DNA of 64,000 nucleotides from Micropruina sp. (GCA_016711105.1 JADJTO010000011.1:30057-94056), one strand, 5' to 3'; numbered from the stretch's first letter, positions 48,719 through 60,481 are shown. Numbers and translations are program-made. Notes: generated by a model from the sequence alone, not told the origin.

Positions 48719-49624
48719 TCAGCGTTTGGCGTCCTGAAGAGTCCCTGACGTGGTCTCGCCCGGCGAATGGACGGTGCACACGACCAAGCGCTCGCCGTCC
48801 TCCCACGCCCCGGCATCGGGCGGATGCGCGGTCATCGACAAGCTGGAGTCAGCCAACTCGATCCCCACGAAGTCCGAGAAGGCCGCTGCACACATTCCGT
48901 CGGCGGCGGCGGCCTGCCGCTCCGTCGCGCTGTCCTGGGGTAGGTCGGCGGTATGGAACACCTGGTAGGAGTGCGGAGCATCGCACCACATCGTGATCAC
49001 CTCAGGCGGGGACGGCGTGTTCTGAAAGCAGTCGCCGGGGGAGAGGTCGCGAAGTGATTGCACGGCACCGAAGCCGGCGGTGGAGCCGTCCCAACGCTCG
49101 ATCCGGGGGTAGCCGTCCGTGGAGTCGATCCACTCGTACGCGGTAGCCGTGACCCCGCCGCGAGTCCGTATTGTCATGGGGTGAAACAGGCCGGACTCGA
49201 GCCTGGTCTGCTCACGGAGGAAGTTGTCGGCCGTGGCCGGATCGAGCTTTAGAACGAAGCCGGGGATCTCCCCGCCCGGCCCGAACTTGGCCATCGGGTA
49301 TCCGAGGCCTGAGTCATAGAGCAGACCGTCCACGGAGTCGCGCTGGGTTGCCACCACGAACTGTTCGACCCGGTCGTAGCGCGATTGGCCGGGCATGGAC
49401 GAGCCGTAGACGAAGATCGCCGGCGCCTCCGGCTGCGAGGGCGGTGGCGTTGCGGTGGACGCTGCCGGGTCGCGCGTGGCCCAGAGACTGATCACCGTCA
49501 CCAGGACAGCGAGCACCGCGGCGATCGCAGAAATCCCGCCGGGCTGGAGCCAGACGGACTTCTCGGCGCTGGGCGGTGGGAGTTGGGGTGGCGACGTCTG
49601 CGGGTACGGTCCGGGCTGGGCCAT
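48719..49624 (-). CDS. Membrane-anchored GGCT-like and septum-formation-domain fusion protein
   Basis: 301 aa. A proline-rich N-terminus is followed by one transmembrane helix (GGISAIAAVLAVLVTVISLW). Residues 68-175 resemble gamma-glutamylcyclotransferase/AIG2 folds: IFVYGSSMPGQSRYD (the nucleotide-like loop YGSxMPG), VDGLLYDSGLGYPMAKFG and AYEWID. Residues 195-285 look like the septum formation (Septum_form) domain: LSPGDCFQNTPSPPEV, VITMWCDAPHSYQVFHTADL and DGMCAAAFSDFVG, with four cysteines that can pair. Both would lie outside the membrane. I know each domain separately but not this combination. Convergent with the lipoprotein gene, eight bases between ends. Confidence 0.72.
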   Translation of the reverse strand: MAQPGPYPQTSPPQLPPPSAEKSVWLQPGGISAIAAVLAVLVTVISLWATRDPAASTATPPPSQPEAPAIFVYGSSMPGQSRYDRVEQFVVATQRDSVDGLLYDSGLGYPMAKFGPGGEIPGFVLKLDPATADNFLREQTRLESGLFHPMTIRTRGGVTATAYEWIDSTDGYPRIERWDGSTAGFGAVQSLRDLSPGDCFQNTPSPPEVITMWCDAPHSYQVFHTADLPQDSATERQAAAADGMCAAAFSDFVGIELADSSLSMTAHPPDAGAWEDGERLVVCTVHSPGETTSGTLQDAKR

Positions 49625-49691
49625 GGATCCTCCTCAGGCCGCGCAGCGGCGAAGCACGATGCCGTGGTGGGTCACGATTATTGCCCCCGTT

Positions 49692-49740
49692 TCGGCCTTT
49701 GCACAGTCTCGCCTACGTGAGGCAAGATCCACGCCAGAGG
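49692..49740 (+). repeat. Promoter-like direct repeat, upstream copy
   Basis: Shares CGTGAGGCAAGATCCACGCC and flanks with 50174-50221; similarity continues weakly for another 50 bases to GAGCCG. TTGCAC and CAAGAT could be -35 and -10, but no gene follows it. Confidence 0.55.
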
Positions 49741-49882
49741 GCGCCGAAGCCTGTTGGGCTTACCGTGCGCCGAGGAAGGCGAGCCGCGCTGACTGATCTC
49801 ACGCTGCCGCTCAAGCCGCCAACCGGTCAGGACGGCACTGAGCTAGTTGCCGGACAGTCCGGTCTGTCTACAGCCTTGGGGA

Positions 49883-50056
49883 CTACGTCGGCTTGGGATG
49901 GTGGCGTGCTTTGCCTTGGAGGAGGAGCAGTGACCCAAGCACCGGCGCTACTGCCAGGGCGATCAAGACGCCTCCTGCTGTGAAGTAGGCAAGATCAACG
50001 CCCGCGAGCACAACGAAAGGGCGAGTCAGCAGGCGATCATCGGCATACTCAGCCAC
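49883..50056 (-). CDS. Short membrane ORF, possible N-terminal remnant of an MFS transporter
   Basis: 57 codons from a GTG at 50056. It reads MAEYADDRLLTRPFVVLAGV, DLAYFTAGGVLIALAVAPVL, then GSLLLLQGKARHHPKPT and TAG. A polar start, one or two hydrophobic helices and a basic end look like the first helix of an MFS protein. It could also be a small membrane protein. Coding status is uncertain; similarity to other proteins could not be searched. Confidence 0.3.
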   Translation of the reverse strand: MAEYADDRLLTRPFVVLAGVDLAYFTAGGVLIALAVAPVLGSLLLLQGKARHHPKPT

Positions 50057-50173
50057 GTCTCATCGTAGGCCCGTGCCAACCTGTGTGAGCAAGGATCAGA
50101 ACGGGGGCGGGCTGCCGCCACCGGCCAATTGCTCGTCGACGACACTGTGCCGGTCCACCAACCAAACCCGGAG

Positions 50174-50221
50174 TCGGCCTTTGCATAGTGGGCCTTCGTG
50201 AGGCAAGATCCACGCCAGAGG
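50174..50221 (+). repeat. Promoter-like direct repeat, copy next to uvrA2
   Basis: Second copy of 49692-49740, about 90 bases before the UvrA2 start. One base shorter, with an identical 25-base core. Confidence 0.55.
50181..50209 (+). promoter_or_regulatory. Candidate promoter of the UvrA2-like gene
   Basis: TTGCAT, a 17-base spacer and CAAGAT. The -10 fits the actinobacterial TANNNT pattern except at its first base. It lies 102 bases before the start codon, leaving an untranslated leader. Confidence 0.4.
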
Positions 50222-50311
50222 CCGCGGGAGCATGCTGGGATGACAGGGCATCGTGGACAGCGAGCCGTCGTGACACACCGTGAACGGCCCGCCGTGAGAG
50301 TGGGGGAGACC

Positions 50312-52684
<2,373 letters not shown>

Positions 52685-52724
52685 GCCAAAGTTTCATCGT
52701 GACCTCATGCTGGCGTCCGCGAAC

Positions 52725-53447
52725 TCAGGGCGATGGACAGAAGGGCCAGCCCCCGATTCCGCAGGTCATCTGCTTGTCGAAGTAGAATCTGGCATCAACA
52801 ATCACCAAGTACTGCTTGGTCGGGTCGAGCGGGGTGTGTACCTCTTCGTCGAGAAACGTCCGGTAGCCGAACGGAGCCTCGGGCGGCTCCAGAGCGGCCT
52901 GAGCCGCCTCCTGGGCTGCGGCGCGCGCGTCTGAAGCTCCTGGCATGGTCGCCCAGACCTTGAACGGCGTATCGTCTGGGGCTGCCGAGTAGGACGTGCC
53001 GTTTGCCTCGAGGTAATCGGGCACGTCGACTGCCGCAATGTTGCCCACGCCGGGTGACTTCTTGTGCTTGCGGATCGCCGTCTCAACCGCGTTGTTCTTC
53101 GAGGACAGCTCGATGAGGTCAACGTATTGCAGCCGACACGACTGACCGGAGCTGAATTTCCTCGTGTAGTGAGTGCAGTAGTCGTACGTGGCCGAGTGGG
53201 CGCGGGTTTGGCCAGTATCAAGGGCCGTCACCATGCGCTCGAGCCACTCGGCGTGGGCCGTGTCAGCGGGAGTTCGTTCCGCCTTGAGGGACGCGGGGAT
53301 TTCCATCGCCACCTGAACGTGCAGTACAGCTGTCTGTACCGTTGGCGCGACCACGAAGACCGCGAGGAGTCCTGCCAGCACCACCGCCACGGCGATGAGC
53401 CAGCGGGGGTGGCGGGGCCTCTGACCCTGGGTTGGTGCGCTAGACAT
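52725..53447 (-). CDS. Hypothetical membrane-anchored protein
   Basis: 240 aa from the ATG at 53447 (MSSAPTQGQRPRHPRW). A short basic cytoplasmic head, one membrane helix (LIAVAVVLAGLLAVFVVAPT) and an exterior domain of about 190 residues with MEIPASLKAERTPADTAHAE, YDYCTHYTRKFSSGQSCRLQ and DARFYFDKQMTCGIGGWPFC at the C-terminus. Four cysteines could form two disulfides. I do not recognise the family. It lies between the UvrA2 gene and a 3' relic of a second UvrA2 copy, so it may have been inserted there. Confidence 0.6.
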   Translation of the reverse strand: MSSAPTQGQRPRHPRWLIAVAVVLAGLLAVFVVAPTVQTAVLHVQVAMEIPASLKAERTPADTAHAEWLERMVTALDTGQTRAHSATYDYCTHYTRKFSSGQSCRLQYVDLIELSSKNNAVETAIRKHKKSPGVGNIAAVDVPDYLEANGTSYSAAPDDTPFKVWATMPGASDARAAAQEAAQAALEPPEAPFGYRTFLDEEVHTPLDPTKQYLVIVDARFYFDKQMTCGIGGWPFCPSP

Positions 53448-53485
53448 GCTCGCGACCGTAGCACCGGGGGGGTCGCCCAACCTGG

Positions 53486-53541
53486 GTCGCAGCACGTTCC
53501 ACGATCACCGGGCAACACCAGCCAGTTAGGTCGGCGCCTGA
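53486..53541 (+). pseudogene. Relic of a uvrA2 3' end
   Basis: 56 bases match the last 57 bases of the UvrA2 gene (52628-52684) at roughly four in five positions, including the stop codon; in protein terms VAARSTITGQH is shared, then a one-base gap and a TAG. No upstream uvrA sequence remains. Confidence 0.55.
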
Positions 53542-53597
53542 GTCAAGGTTCCGCACCTGCGGACGCCACCAAGCCTCCTAGGTGATTGGCCGATAAG

Positions 53598-53610
53598 TGA
53601 CATTATGTCA
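53598..53610. promoter_or_regulatory. Palindrome in the region before padR
   Basis: TGACAT, T, ATGTCA is a perfect 6-bp inverted repeat in an AT-rich spot about 220 bases before the PadR start. PadR and MarR proteins bind such sites (ATGT-ACAT type cores). Confidence 0.3.
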
Positions 53611-53831
53611 TTCCGCACGCTCGACCCCCTCTCCCGGGTCACGGCCAGACACACCCTCAACATTGCAGTCTGGACGCCGCCCTGCCGCGCGGGCTGCCGC
53701 ATGCGCGTGGGAGCCAACGGACAGCCACTCGGAGCCGAACGGCGCGTCGCGTCTCCGGGTCGGGCGTCATCGTCGCTGACCACAGCAAGATCTAGATTGC
53801 CTGCCGACCTAGTTCGCATTACGATCTTGTC

Positions 53832-54191
53832 GTGATCTCGGATCGTTGGCCAGCGGATTGGCTTCGGGGCGTTTTGGCCGTGACAGTGCTGGCGATCATC
53901 GCCGAGGGCGAAACCTACGGCTACCTGATCGCCCAGCGTCTCGACGACGCGGGGCTGGGCAGGATCAAGGGTGGAACCCTGTATCCCCTGCTGAGCAGGC
54001 ACGAGGCCAACGACCTGGTGTCGTCCACCTGGCGCGAGGGCGACGGCGGGCCGGGGCGGAAGTTCTTCCGGATCACCGCCGAGGGCAGTCGAGAGCTCGA
54101 TCGTCTCCGGAAGGACTGGAGCGCATTCACCACGATCACCGCGAGCCTCATCGGTTCCGGGACTGACGAAGGGGCCCAGCAGGGTGAATAA
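53832..54191 (+). CDS. PadR-family transcriptional regulator
   Basis: 119 aa, GTG start. A winged helix of the PadR-s1 type: LRGVLAVTVLAIIAEGETYG, YGYLIAQRLDDAGLGRIKGG, TLYPLLSRHEANDLVSSTWR and GRKFFRITAEGSRELDRLRK are the family blocks. PadR proteins repress detoxification, transporter or antimicrobial-response genes and are released by small ligands. A perfect 10-bp hairpin 20 bases after the stop suggests a monocistronic transcript, so the SulP gene downstream need not be its operon partner. Confidence 0.87.
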   Translation: MISDRWPADWLRGVLAVTVLAIIAEGETYGYLIAQRLDDAGLGRIKGGTLYPLLSRHEANDLVSSTWREGDGGPGRKFFRITAEGSRELDRLRKDWSAFTTITASLIGSGTDEGAQQGE

Positions 54192-54211
54192 GGACTATCG
54201 AGTAGAGCCGC

Positions 54212-54244
54212 CCCGAGCCACCGTCGGGGAAAACGTGGCTCGGG
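54212..54244 (+). terminator. Hairpin after padR
   Basis: CCCGAGCCAC (54212-54221) pairs with GTGGCTCGGG (54235-54244) around a 13-base loop ending in GGGGAAAAC. It favours a SulP start downstream of 54244. Confidence 0.5.
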
Positions 54245-54252
54245 TCGCTGAC

Positions 54253-55826
54253 GTGGTCGGCACCCACGTGGTCAACCTGCGCGGGCTGCTCCCGGGTCCG
54301 TCGGACTACCGCGGGTTGCGCCGGTCATGGGGCAAAGACCTGCTGTCCGGCCTCACCGTCGGGGTTGTCGCCCTGCCGTTGGCGCTCGGCTTTGGCGTCG
54401 CCTCCGGCGCCGGTGCGGCCGCGGGCTTGGTCACCGCGATCGTCGCCGGGCTCGTCGCGGCGGTCTTCGGCGGTAGCCACCTCCAGGTGTCCGGCCCAAC
54501 CGGCGCGATGACCGTCGTCCTGCTACCGGTGATCGCCGTGCACGGCGTCGAGACCATCCCGCTGCTGGGCATCCTGTCCGGCGTGCTCGTCGTCCTGATG
54601 GGCCTCACCGCCATGGGCCGGTCGATCGAGATGATTCCGCTGCCGGTCGTGGAAGGCTTCACCCTGGGAATCGGAGTCATCATCATCCTGCAGCAAGTAC
54701 CGCTGCTGCTCGACTCCCCCAAGGGCGAGGCGGAGTCGACCTTGGTGTCGTCCTGGTTGACCATGACCCACACCGACTACTCGACAGCGACCACTCCCCT
54801 GTTGCTTGCTGGCCTCGTGATCGTGCTCCACCTGCTGGGGCAGCGCTTCTTGCCCCGCCTCCCGGTCCTTTGGTCAGCTTCGACATGCTGCGGGCCCTCC
54901 TGCCCGCCGCGGTGGCCGTCGCCGCCCTGGCCGCTTTGGAGTCCCTCCTGTCAGCCCGCGTGGCCGATGGCATGGCCCCGCATCTGGGGCGGACGAACAC
55001 CGATCGGGAACTGTTCGGTCAAGGGTTGGCCAACATCGCCGCGGGGATCTTCGGGGGCGTCCCGGCCACCGGCGCCATCGCCCGCACCGCGGTCAACGTG
55101 CGCGGTGGCGCGCGGACTCGGGTTGCCGCCATCGCTCACGCCGGCGTCCTGTTTGTGGTTCTGATTGCCCTGGGCCCGATCGTGGCCCGGATCCCGATGG
55201 CGGCACTGGGTGCTGTCCTGGTGATGACCGCCATCAGGATGGTGAGCCCGTCCGTGGTGCGGACCATCTTCCGCACCACCCGCGCGGACCGGAACACCTT
55301 CCTGATGACCCTGGCCGCCACCATCGTGCTCGACTTGGTGATGGCGGTCCTCCTCGGCATCGCGATGGCCGCCCTGATGAGCCTGCGGCACATGGCCACC
55401 TACTCGGTCGTCCGCCGCCAATACCTGCCTGCCGACACCCGCGAAGGGGTCATCGACTGGACGGAGGAAACCGAGCAGCTGCGGGACCGGGTTGCCCTCT
55501 ACCGCCTGGACGGAGCGCTCTTCTACGGCAACGCGCGCCGGTTCGCCGACCAGGTCCTCGACGTCGAAGACGTGGACGCGGTGATCATCCGCTGCCACCG
55601 AATGAACATCCTCGACGCCTCCGGGGCCGACGCACTCAAAGACGTCGTCGAACAGCTCGATCGTCGCGGGATCCCCGTCATCGTCCAGGGCATGACAGCC
55701 GCCCAACAGCGCACCGTCACCAACATGAACGCGGTGCCACCTGAGTCCCACGTCCTCGAACTCTCCGAGGCGCTGGCCGCCGCAGCCCAGCTGAGCACGG
55801 CAGTACCAAAGGCCACGAGAACCTGA
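54253..55826 (+). pseudogene. SulP-family anion transporter with STAS domain, internal deletion and frameshift
   Basis: GTG starts at 54253 or 54268 (VNLRGLLPGPSDYRGLRR); the frame is open back to 54184, but that stretch contains the padR hairpin. The first part carries the SulP mark KDLLSGLTVGVVALPLALGF, helices and GGSHLQVSGPTGAMTVVLLP. Near 54875 the frame changes and about 45 residues of the family alignment appear to be absent; the rest follows as LPAAVAVAALAALESLLSAR, NIAAGIFGGVPATGAIARTA and a STAS domain (DGALFYGNARRFADQVLD, NILDASGADALKDVVEQL). SulP proteins move sulfate, bicarbonate or other anions. The missing segment suggests a real deletion or a local misassembly. Confidence 0.7.
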
Positions 55827-55881
55827 GAAGGTCTTCTATAACGCAGGGCAAGCTGAATAGTCGGCTTCAAATAGATCATTC

Positions 55882-57279
55882 ATGCCAACGGAGCCCCCAA
55901 TGATCGTTCTGCACGCCGTAGTCGCCATCGTTCTCGTCCTCGCGCTGATCATCTACGCTAATTGGGACCCAGTGATCGCCCTGGTCATCGGGTCGCTGTA
56001 CCTCGGCGTCGCCGGGGGCGTCGGCGTGCTCGAGACCGTGGTGGCGATCGCCAGCGGCTTCGGCGAGATCATGACCAAGGTCGGCTTGCTGATCGGCTTC
56101 GGCGTCCTGCTGGGTGCCCGCATGCACTCACTCGGCGCCCTCCAACGCCTGGTCGACGTGCTGCTTCGGGCGCTCGGTCCGAAGCGGCTCCCCTACGCCC
56201 TTAGCGGCGCCCTGACTTCCCTGTTCTCCTCTATCTATGTGGACGTCCAACTGGTGCTGGCCGCTCCCCTGGCCCGTGGCGCAGCGCCCCGGATCGGCAA
56301 GCATGGCCTGCCGCTGATGGCGTCCGCGCTCGCGTCCGGCATCTTCGCCGGCTATGTCTTCGTGGTGCCCGGGCTCGGCGCGCTCACCATCGCCGGCCAG
56401 TTGGACATCTCGCTCGGACGGATGCTGCTCCTTGGGCTGCTGATCGGGCCGATCACCGCCATCGCCGTACCCCTGCTCTTCCGCGTGTTGTTTCTTCGCG
56501 GGAACTTCTGGAAGCCGGAGAAGGACGAGCACGTCAACGAGGCGCTCAAGGCTGAAGAGGAACTCGACGACGACCTCACCGGAGCGGACGCCCCCAAACT
56601 CCCGGCGCTGTGGCTGTCGCTGGTGCCGATCATCGTGCCGCTGCTGCTGATCGCGTCCGGCGCCATCGCCGGTGCGGTTGTGCCCAAGGACGAGCGCGAT
56701 GCACTGCTCGCCACCATGGCCGACAAGTCGTTCGCCAACCTGGCCCTGTTCATCGGGCTCCTCGGGGCCTACCTGCTGGCCCGGTTCACCATCGGGAAGC
56801 CCCGGACGGCGAAGGCGGTGGAGCGCGGGCTCAACACCACCGGGCAGATTCTGCTGATCACGGGCATCGGCGGCTCGCTGGGAGCGGTCATCGAAGCGAC
56901 CCCTCTCGACGAAACCCTGGGTGCGCTGTTCGCCAACGGTGGAGCCGGCACGTCGGTCGTGGTCAGCCTGCTCTTCGCCTGGTTCATCGCTGCCCTGCTG
57001 CACTTCGCGATCGGCTCGGTGTCGGTGGCCGGGATCGCAGCAGCCGGAATTCTGGCCCCCATCGCCGGATCGCTCTGCGTCGATCCGGTGGTCCTCGGCC
57101 CAGCCATCGGCTCCGGTGCCCTGTTCGCGGTGCAGGTCAACAGCAACTTCTTCTGGATGTTCCAGGCCATGCTCGGCCTGTCCACCCAGGGTGCTCTGAA
57201 GACGCTGACCATCTCGACCACGCTCGCCTCGGTGTTCTCACTCCCCCTGGTCATTCTCCTGGGGTTGTTTGTCCGCTAG
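55882..57279 (+). CDS. GntP-family permease
   Basis: 465 aa, ATG start (ATG at 55900 is an alternative). It has twelve or more membrane helices. GntP/gluconate symporter family features include LVLALIIYANWDPVIALVIG, TKVGLLIGFGVLLGARMHSL, SIYVDVQLVLAAPLARGAAP, IFAGYVFVVPGLGALTIAGQ and AIGSVSVAGIAAAGILAPIA. These transporters import gluconate or related hydroxy acids with protons. No gluconate kinase or sugar acid gene lies nearby, so the substrate is uncertain. The loop at about residues 215-235 is acidic (EALKAEEELDDDLTGAD). Frame intact. Confidence 0.87.
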   Translation: MPTEPPMIVLHAVVAIVLVLALIIYANWDPVIALVIGSLYLGVAGGVGVLETVVAIASGFGEIMTKVGLLIGFGVLLGARMHSLGALQRLVDVLLRALGPKRLPYALSGALTSLFSSIYVDVQLVLAAPLARGAAPRIGKHGLPLMASALASGIFAGYVFVVPGLGALTIAGQLDISLGRMLLLGLLIGPITAIAVPLLFRVLFLRGNFWKPEKDEHVNEALKAEEELDDDLTGADAPKLPALWLSLVPIIVPLLLIASGAIAGAVVPKDERDALLATMADKSFANLALFIGLLGAYLLARFTIGKPRTAKAVERGLNTTGQILLITGIGGSLGAVIEATPLDETLGALFANGGAGTSVVVSLLFAWFIAALLHFAIGSVSVAGIAAAGILAPIAGSLCVDPVVLGPAIGSGALFAVQVNSNFFWMFQAMLGLSTQGALKTLTISTTLASVFSLPLVILLGLFVR

Positions 57280-57312
57280 CACCCCCGGGCCTCGAATCGG
57301 CAGCCGCCCTGG

Positions 57313-58669
57313 TCAGCCAGCGGCTGCCCCCTCGGACGGCCCGACCAGGTCGTTGATCCGGGCGATCTGAGCACCCACCTGCGCGGTGTTCAGCGGCAGA
57401 GCGATGGTCGCGCAACTGCGGACCAAGCCGTCGAGCACGGCCACGTCCTCGACCGTCCGCTGATTGTGCCGGACGACCTCGGGCAGGAGCCGGGTTGCCA
57501 CCTCGTCGGAGCGTTCCAACACCATCGCTTCCCAGCCGTCGATGAGCTGGGTCAGCATGAACAGCAAGTCCCGGACTTCCCCGATCCGTTCTTCCAACGC
57601 GGTGGCATGGTCCGAGGTGGCCGCCACCAGCAACTCGGTCTCGGCAACCCCTTCACGCAGCGCGTCACTCAGGTGACGGATCGCCATGGCGGATTCCGCG
57701 GTGGCGCCTCCCTCATCGATGATCTCAGCGGCGAACTGCCCCACCGTGTCGTTGTGGACGCGGGCCAGCGCCAATCGGAAGGCGGTCCGCGCGGAGTCGG
57801 TGCGCAGCGCGTCCAGCTCGTCGACCACCGCACGCAGCGACCCGCCGACGTCGGCCAGCATGCTCGCCCACACCGACACGGTCAGCATGATCGGCATAGT
57901 CCCAGCCGTGGAGCCGGTGGCCGCCAAGACGTCATCGATCGCCTCCTCGACCCCGGCGAGCGACTGTTTCACTTGCGGCAGCGCCTCCACGATCCCTGCC
58001 GCTGCTGCCTGAAGGTGCACGGTGCGCTCCAGCCAGCCGTCCAGCTCGGTGTCAATCACTCGAGCGGCTGCGAGCACGTCCGGCATGACCCCCGTTGCGC
58101 CCACGCGATCCGGAAGTCGAGCTCCCAAGGCCCGGCGTTGCCGGACCTCGGCCGGCAACGCCTGCCAGATGAACTCCTCGTAGTTGGCGAACCCGGCATC
58201 GGCCAACAGCCCGGTGAGCAACTGAGCCCCGCTCGCACTGGCGTCGCGGGCACTGATCCCCTGCTCGCGCAGCTTGCGCTCTTCGGGACGCACGGCGCGA
58301 TACAGCAACAAGGCGGCATCACGGAGCCCCTCGACACAGGGCGTGGCCCGCACCGAGAGGTAGCCCGAGCCCAACGGGGTGATGGTCGCGAACACCTGAT
58401 AGCTGCTGCCGTCGGCGGAGATTGTCGACATAGGCGCAGAACGGCTTCCCGGCGCCAAGGGTCTCCACATCGCGTGAAGGCGCCAGCCGGCATGTCAGGT
58501 GCCTGATGATGCTGTGGGGCGCGCCGATCAGGTGAGCGCGGTCGTAGCGGGAGAGTCGCACAAAGACCGAGTTCGACTCCTCGATGACCCCCTTGCCGTC
58601 GGTCGTCGAGAAGAACAACTCATCAAGCTCGACCTGGTGGCGTTCACCGGTCGGAGTGACTGTCTGCAT
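57313..58669 (-). pseudogene. PAS-domain sensory protein with chemoreceptor-like helices, multiply frameshifted
   Basis: The start MQTVTPTGERHQVELDELFF and ESNSVFVRLSRYDRAHLIGA is an Aer-like PAS N-terminus. Between about 58510 and 58420 the correct reading hops between three frames: HLT(C)..., MPAGAF, GAGKPFCAYVDN, then ISADGSSYQVFATITPLGSG. From there a 370-residue helical region runs unbroken (EEFIWQALPAEVRQRRALGA, AETELLVAATSDHATALEER, IGEVRDLLFMLTQLIDGWEA). The layout recalls PAS proteins that signal energy or redox state, but the helical part lacks the canonical chemoreceptor hairpin tip, and no CheA/CheW is nearby. Three or more indels within 100 bases point to poor sequence there. Confidence 0.62.
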
Positions 58670-58824
58670 AGTGAATGACCCCCCATTCGAACGCCAAGTC
58701 CCACCGGCGTCGGCCGCAGCCTAGTACCCAGCGGGTTCCTTGCCGGCCCGCGTGTGCAGCGATGGCGTCAACGGCCGTGGAAGACCCCCCTGCGGTGGCT
58801 TCGTCGATGTGTTCAGATAGGCCT

Positions 58825-60212
58825 GTGACCTCTGGTGTGGAACAAAGCTGGTGGTGGAGCGATCTGGAACCCGCGGAACGGGATCTGTGGCGCGCGCCCC
58901 TGCCGGGCGATACCGACGTGGACGTGGCCATAGTGGGGGCCGGCTTCACCGGTCTCTGGACGGCCTACTACCTCGCCCGGCTCGACCCAAGCCTGCGCAT
59001 CATCATCCTCGAGCGGGATAAGGCGGGCTCCGGTGCCAGCGGACGTAACGGTGGTTGGGCCTCTGCGCTCCTACCAACCTCCTGGGGTGCGATCGCCCGC
59101 ACCTACGGACGAGAGGCGACCCTGGCCTGGCAGCGAGCGCTGGATCGCACCCTGCCCGAGATCCGCCAGGTGGCGAGCCGCGAAGGAATCGACGCGCACA
59201 TCGCGGACGGCGGGTACCTCAAGGTCGCCACCAACCCGGCCCAGGTCGTGGGCCTTCAGCACTCGCTGGAGGAAGCGCGCGCCTGGGGCCGAGGTGAGGA
59301 CGATCTGCGTTGGCTCAGCGCAGCCCAGGCCAAAGACCTGGTCAACTCGCCGGCGATCCTGGCCGGGTTGCATACCCCCCACTGCCTGGCCTTGCAGCCG
59401 GCTCGACTTGTCCGAGGTTTGGCGCTCGCCGTTGAGCGCTGTGGAGTGACGATCCACGAGGACACCTTGGTCACCGAGCTCACTCCCGGACAGTTGCGAA
59501 CGACCCGCGGCACCGTCCGCGCGTCCGTCGTGGTGTCGGCGTTGGAGGGCTACGCCGCCACCCTGGCCGGTCACCACCGCGATCGACTGCCGGTCTACTC
59601 CACGCTGACGGCGACCGAGCCGTTGCCCGAGCACGTGTGGCAGGAGATCGGCTGGGAGAGCCGCTGCACGCTCAACGACGGCCGCCGACAACTCTTCTAC
59701 GCCCAGCGCACAGCCACCTGCCGGATCGCCTTCGGCGGCCGCGGTGCACCGTACCGCTACGGCAGCAAGATCGAGGATCCGGTCGCTCGCCTCGATCACT
59801 GGGCGGCGCACCTGCGACGGCTGCTCGTGCGGCTGTTCCCTCAACTTTCCGACGTCACCATCACGCATCGATGGGGCGGGGTCCTGGGCGTCCGCGGGAC
59901 TGGATGCCCTCGGTAGGCTTCGACCGGCGGACCGGGTTGGCGCGCGCGGGTGGTTACTCCGGCGACGGAGTTGCCCTGACCAACCTGGCCGGCCGAACCC
60001 TGGCACACCTGATCACCGACACGCCGAGCGACCTGACCGGTATGCCGTGGGTCAACCACCGCTCCCCCACCTGGGAACCGGAACCGCTGCGCTGGATCGG
60101 AGCCACGCTCGGACAAGAACTCGCGGTCGCCGCTGATCGCGGCGAAGTCCGGACCGGCCGGCCCTCAAAGGTGCTGGGCGCCGCCTTCGGAGCCTTGACC
60201 GGTCACGGGTAG
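58825..60212 (+). pseudogene. FAD-dependent oxidoreductase (DAO family), frameshifted near the C-terminus
   Basis: The GTG at 58825 gives VTSGVEQSWWWSDLEPAERD, the family start. FAD-binding motif VDVAIVGAGFTGLWTAYYLA and RNGGWASALLPTSW follow. At about 59891 the frame shifts: the first frame ends THRWGGVLGV..., and the second continues RDWMPSVGFDRRTGL, AGGYSGDGVALTNLAGRTLA, the C-terminal FAD-contact segment. A missing base in GTCCGCGG restores it. Total about 460 aa. The family includes gamma-glutamylputrescine and amine oxidases; the substrate here is unknown. Confidence 0.78.
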
Positions 60213-60353
60213 GGCTGCACGTGACCGAACCAGCCGCGGCAGCCACTTCCTGCACGTGTTCTCGGCAGCAGTAACATCGCGTTAACGGACAACACCTCGA
60301 CCACATCGGACAACGCCAAACGCCCCCGTGCCGCCCGTCCGGCCGCTTCGAGG

Positions 60354-60436
60354 CGACGTAGCTGCCCACAATGACTCGCGCTCTCCGCTGCCTGCGCGTA
60401 GTCAGGCAGCGGTAGGTCATGAAGGCAGCTACGTCG
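60354..60436. terminator. Complex nested hairpin between convergent genes
   Basis: Outer arms CGACGTAGCTGCC (60354-60366) and GGCAGCTACGTCG (60424-60436) are exact complements; ATGAC/GTCAT pair inside them, and CCGCTGCCTG/CAGGCAGCGG (60385-60394, 60403-60412) forms the tip. It probably terminates both neighbouring transcripts but is more elaborate than needed. Confidence 0.55.
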
Positions 60437-60481
60437 GGTCTGGACCGGACCTGGCGACGCCAGCGAGATTGCTTGCGTGGG

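Larger units (their letters stand above)
49625..50311. other. Sparse region with duplicated promoter-like segments
   Basis: No full-length gene. It holds a direct repeat (49692-49740 and 50174-50221), the uvrA2 promoter and one short minus-strand ORF, listed separately. The remaining ORFs are arginine-rich and lack family resemblance. Confidence 0.4.

Noticed and set aside
53605..53835. 76-codon ORF just before padR
   Set aside because: Overlaps the PadR start, has no RBS and no recognisable composition.
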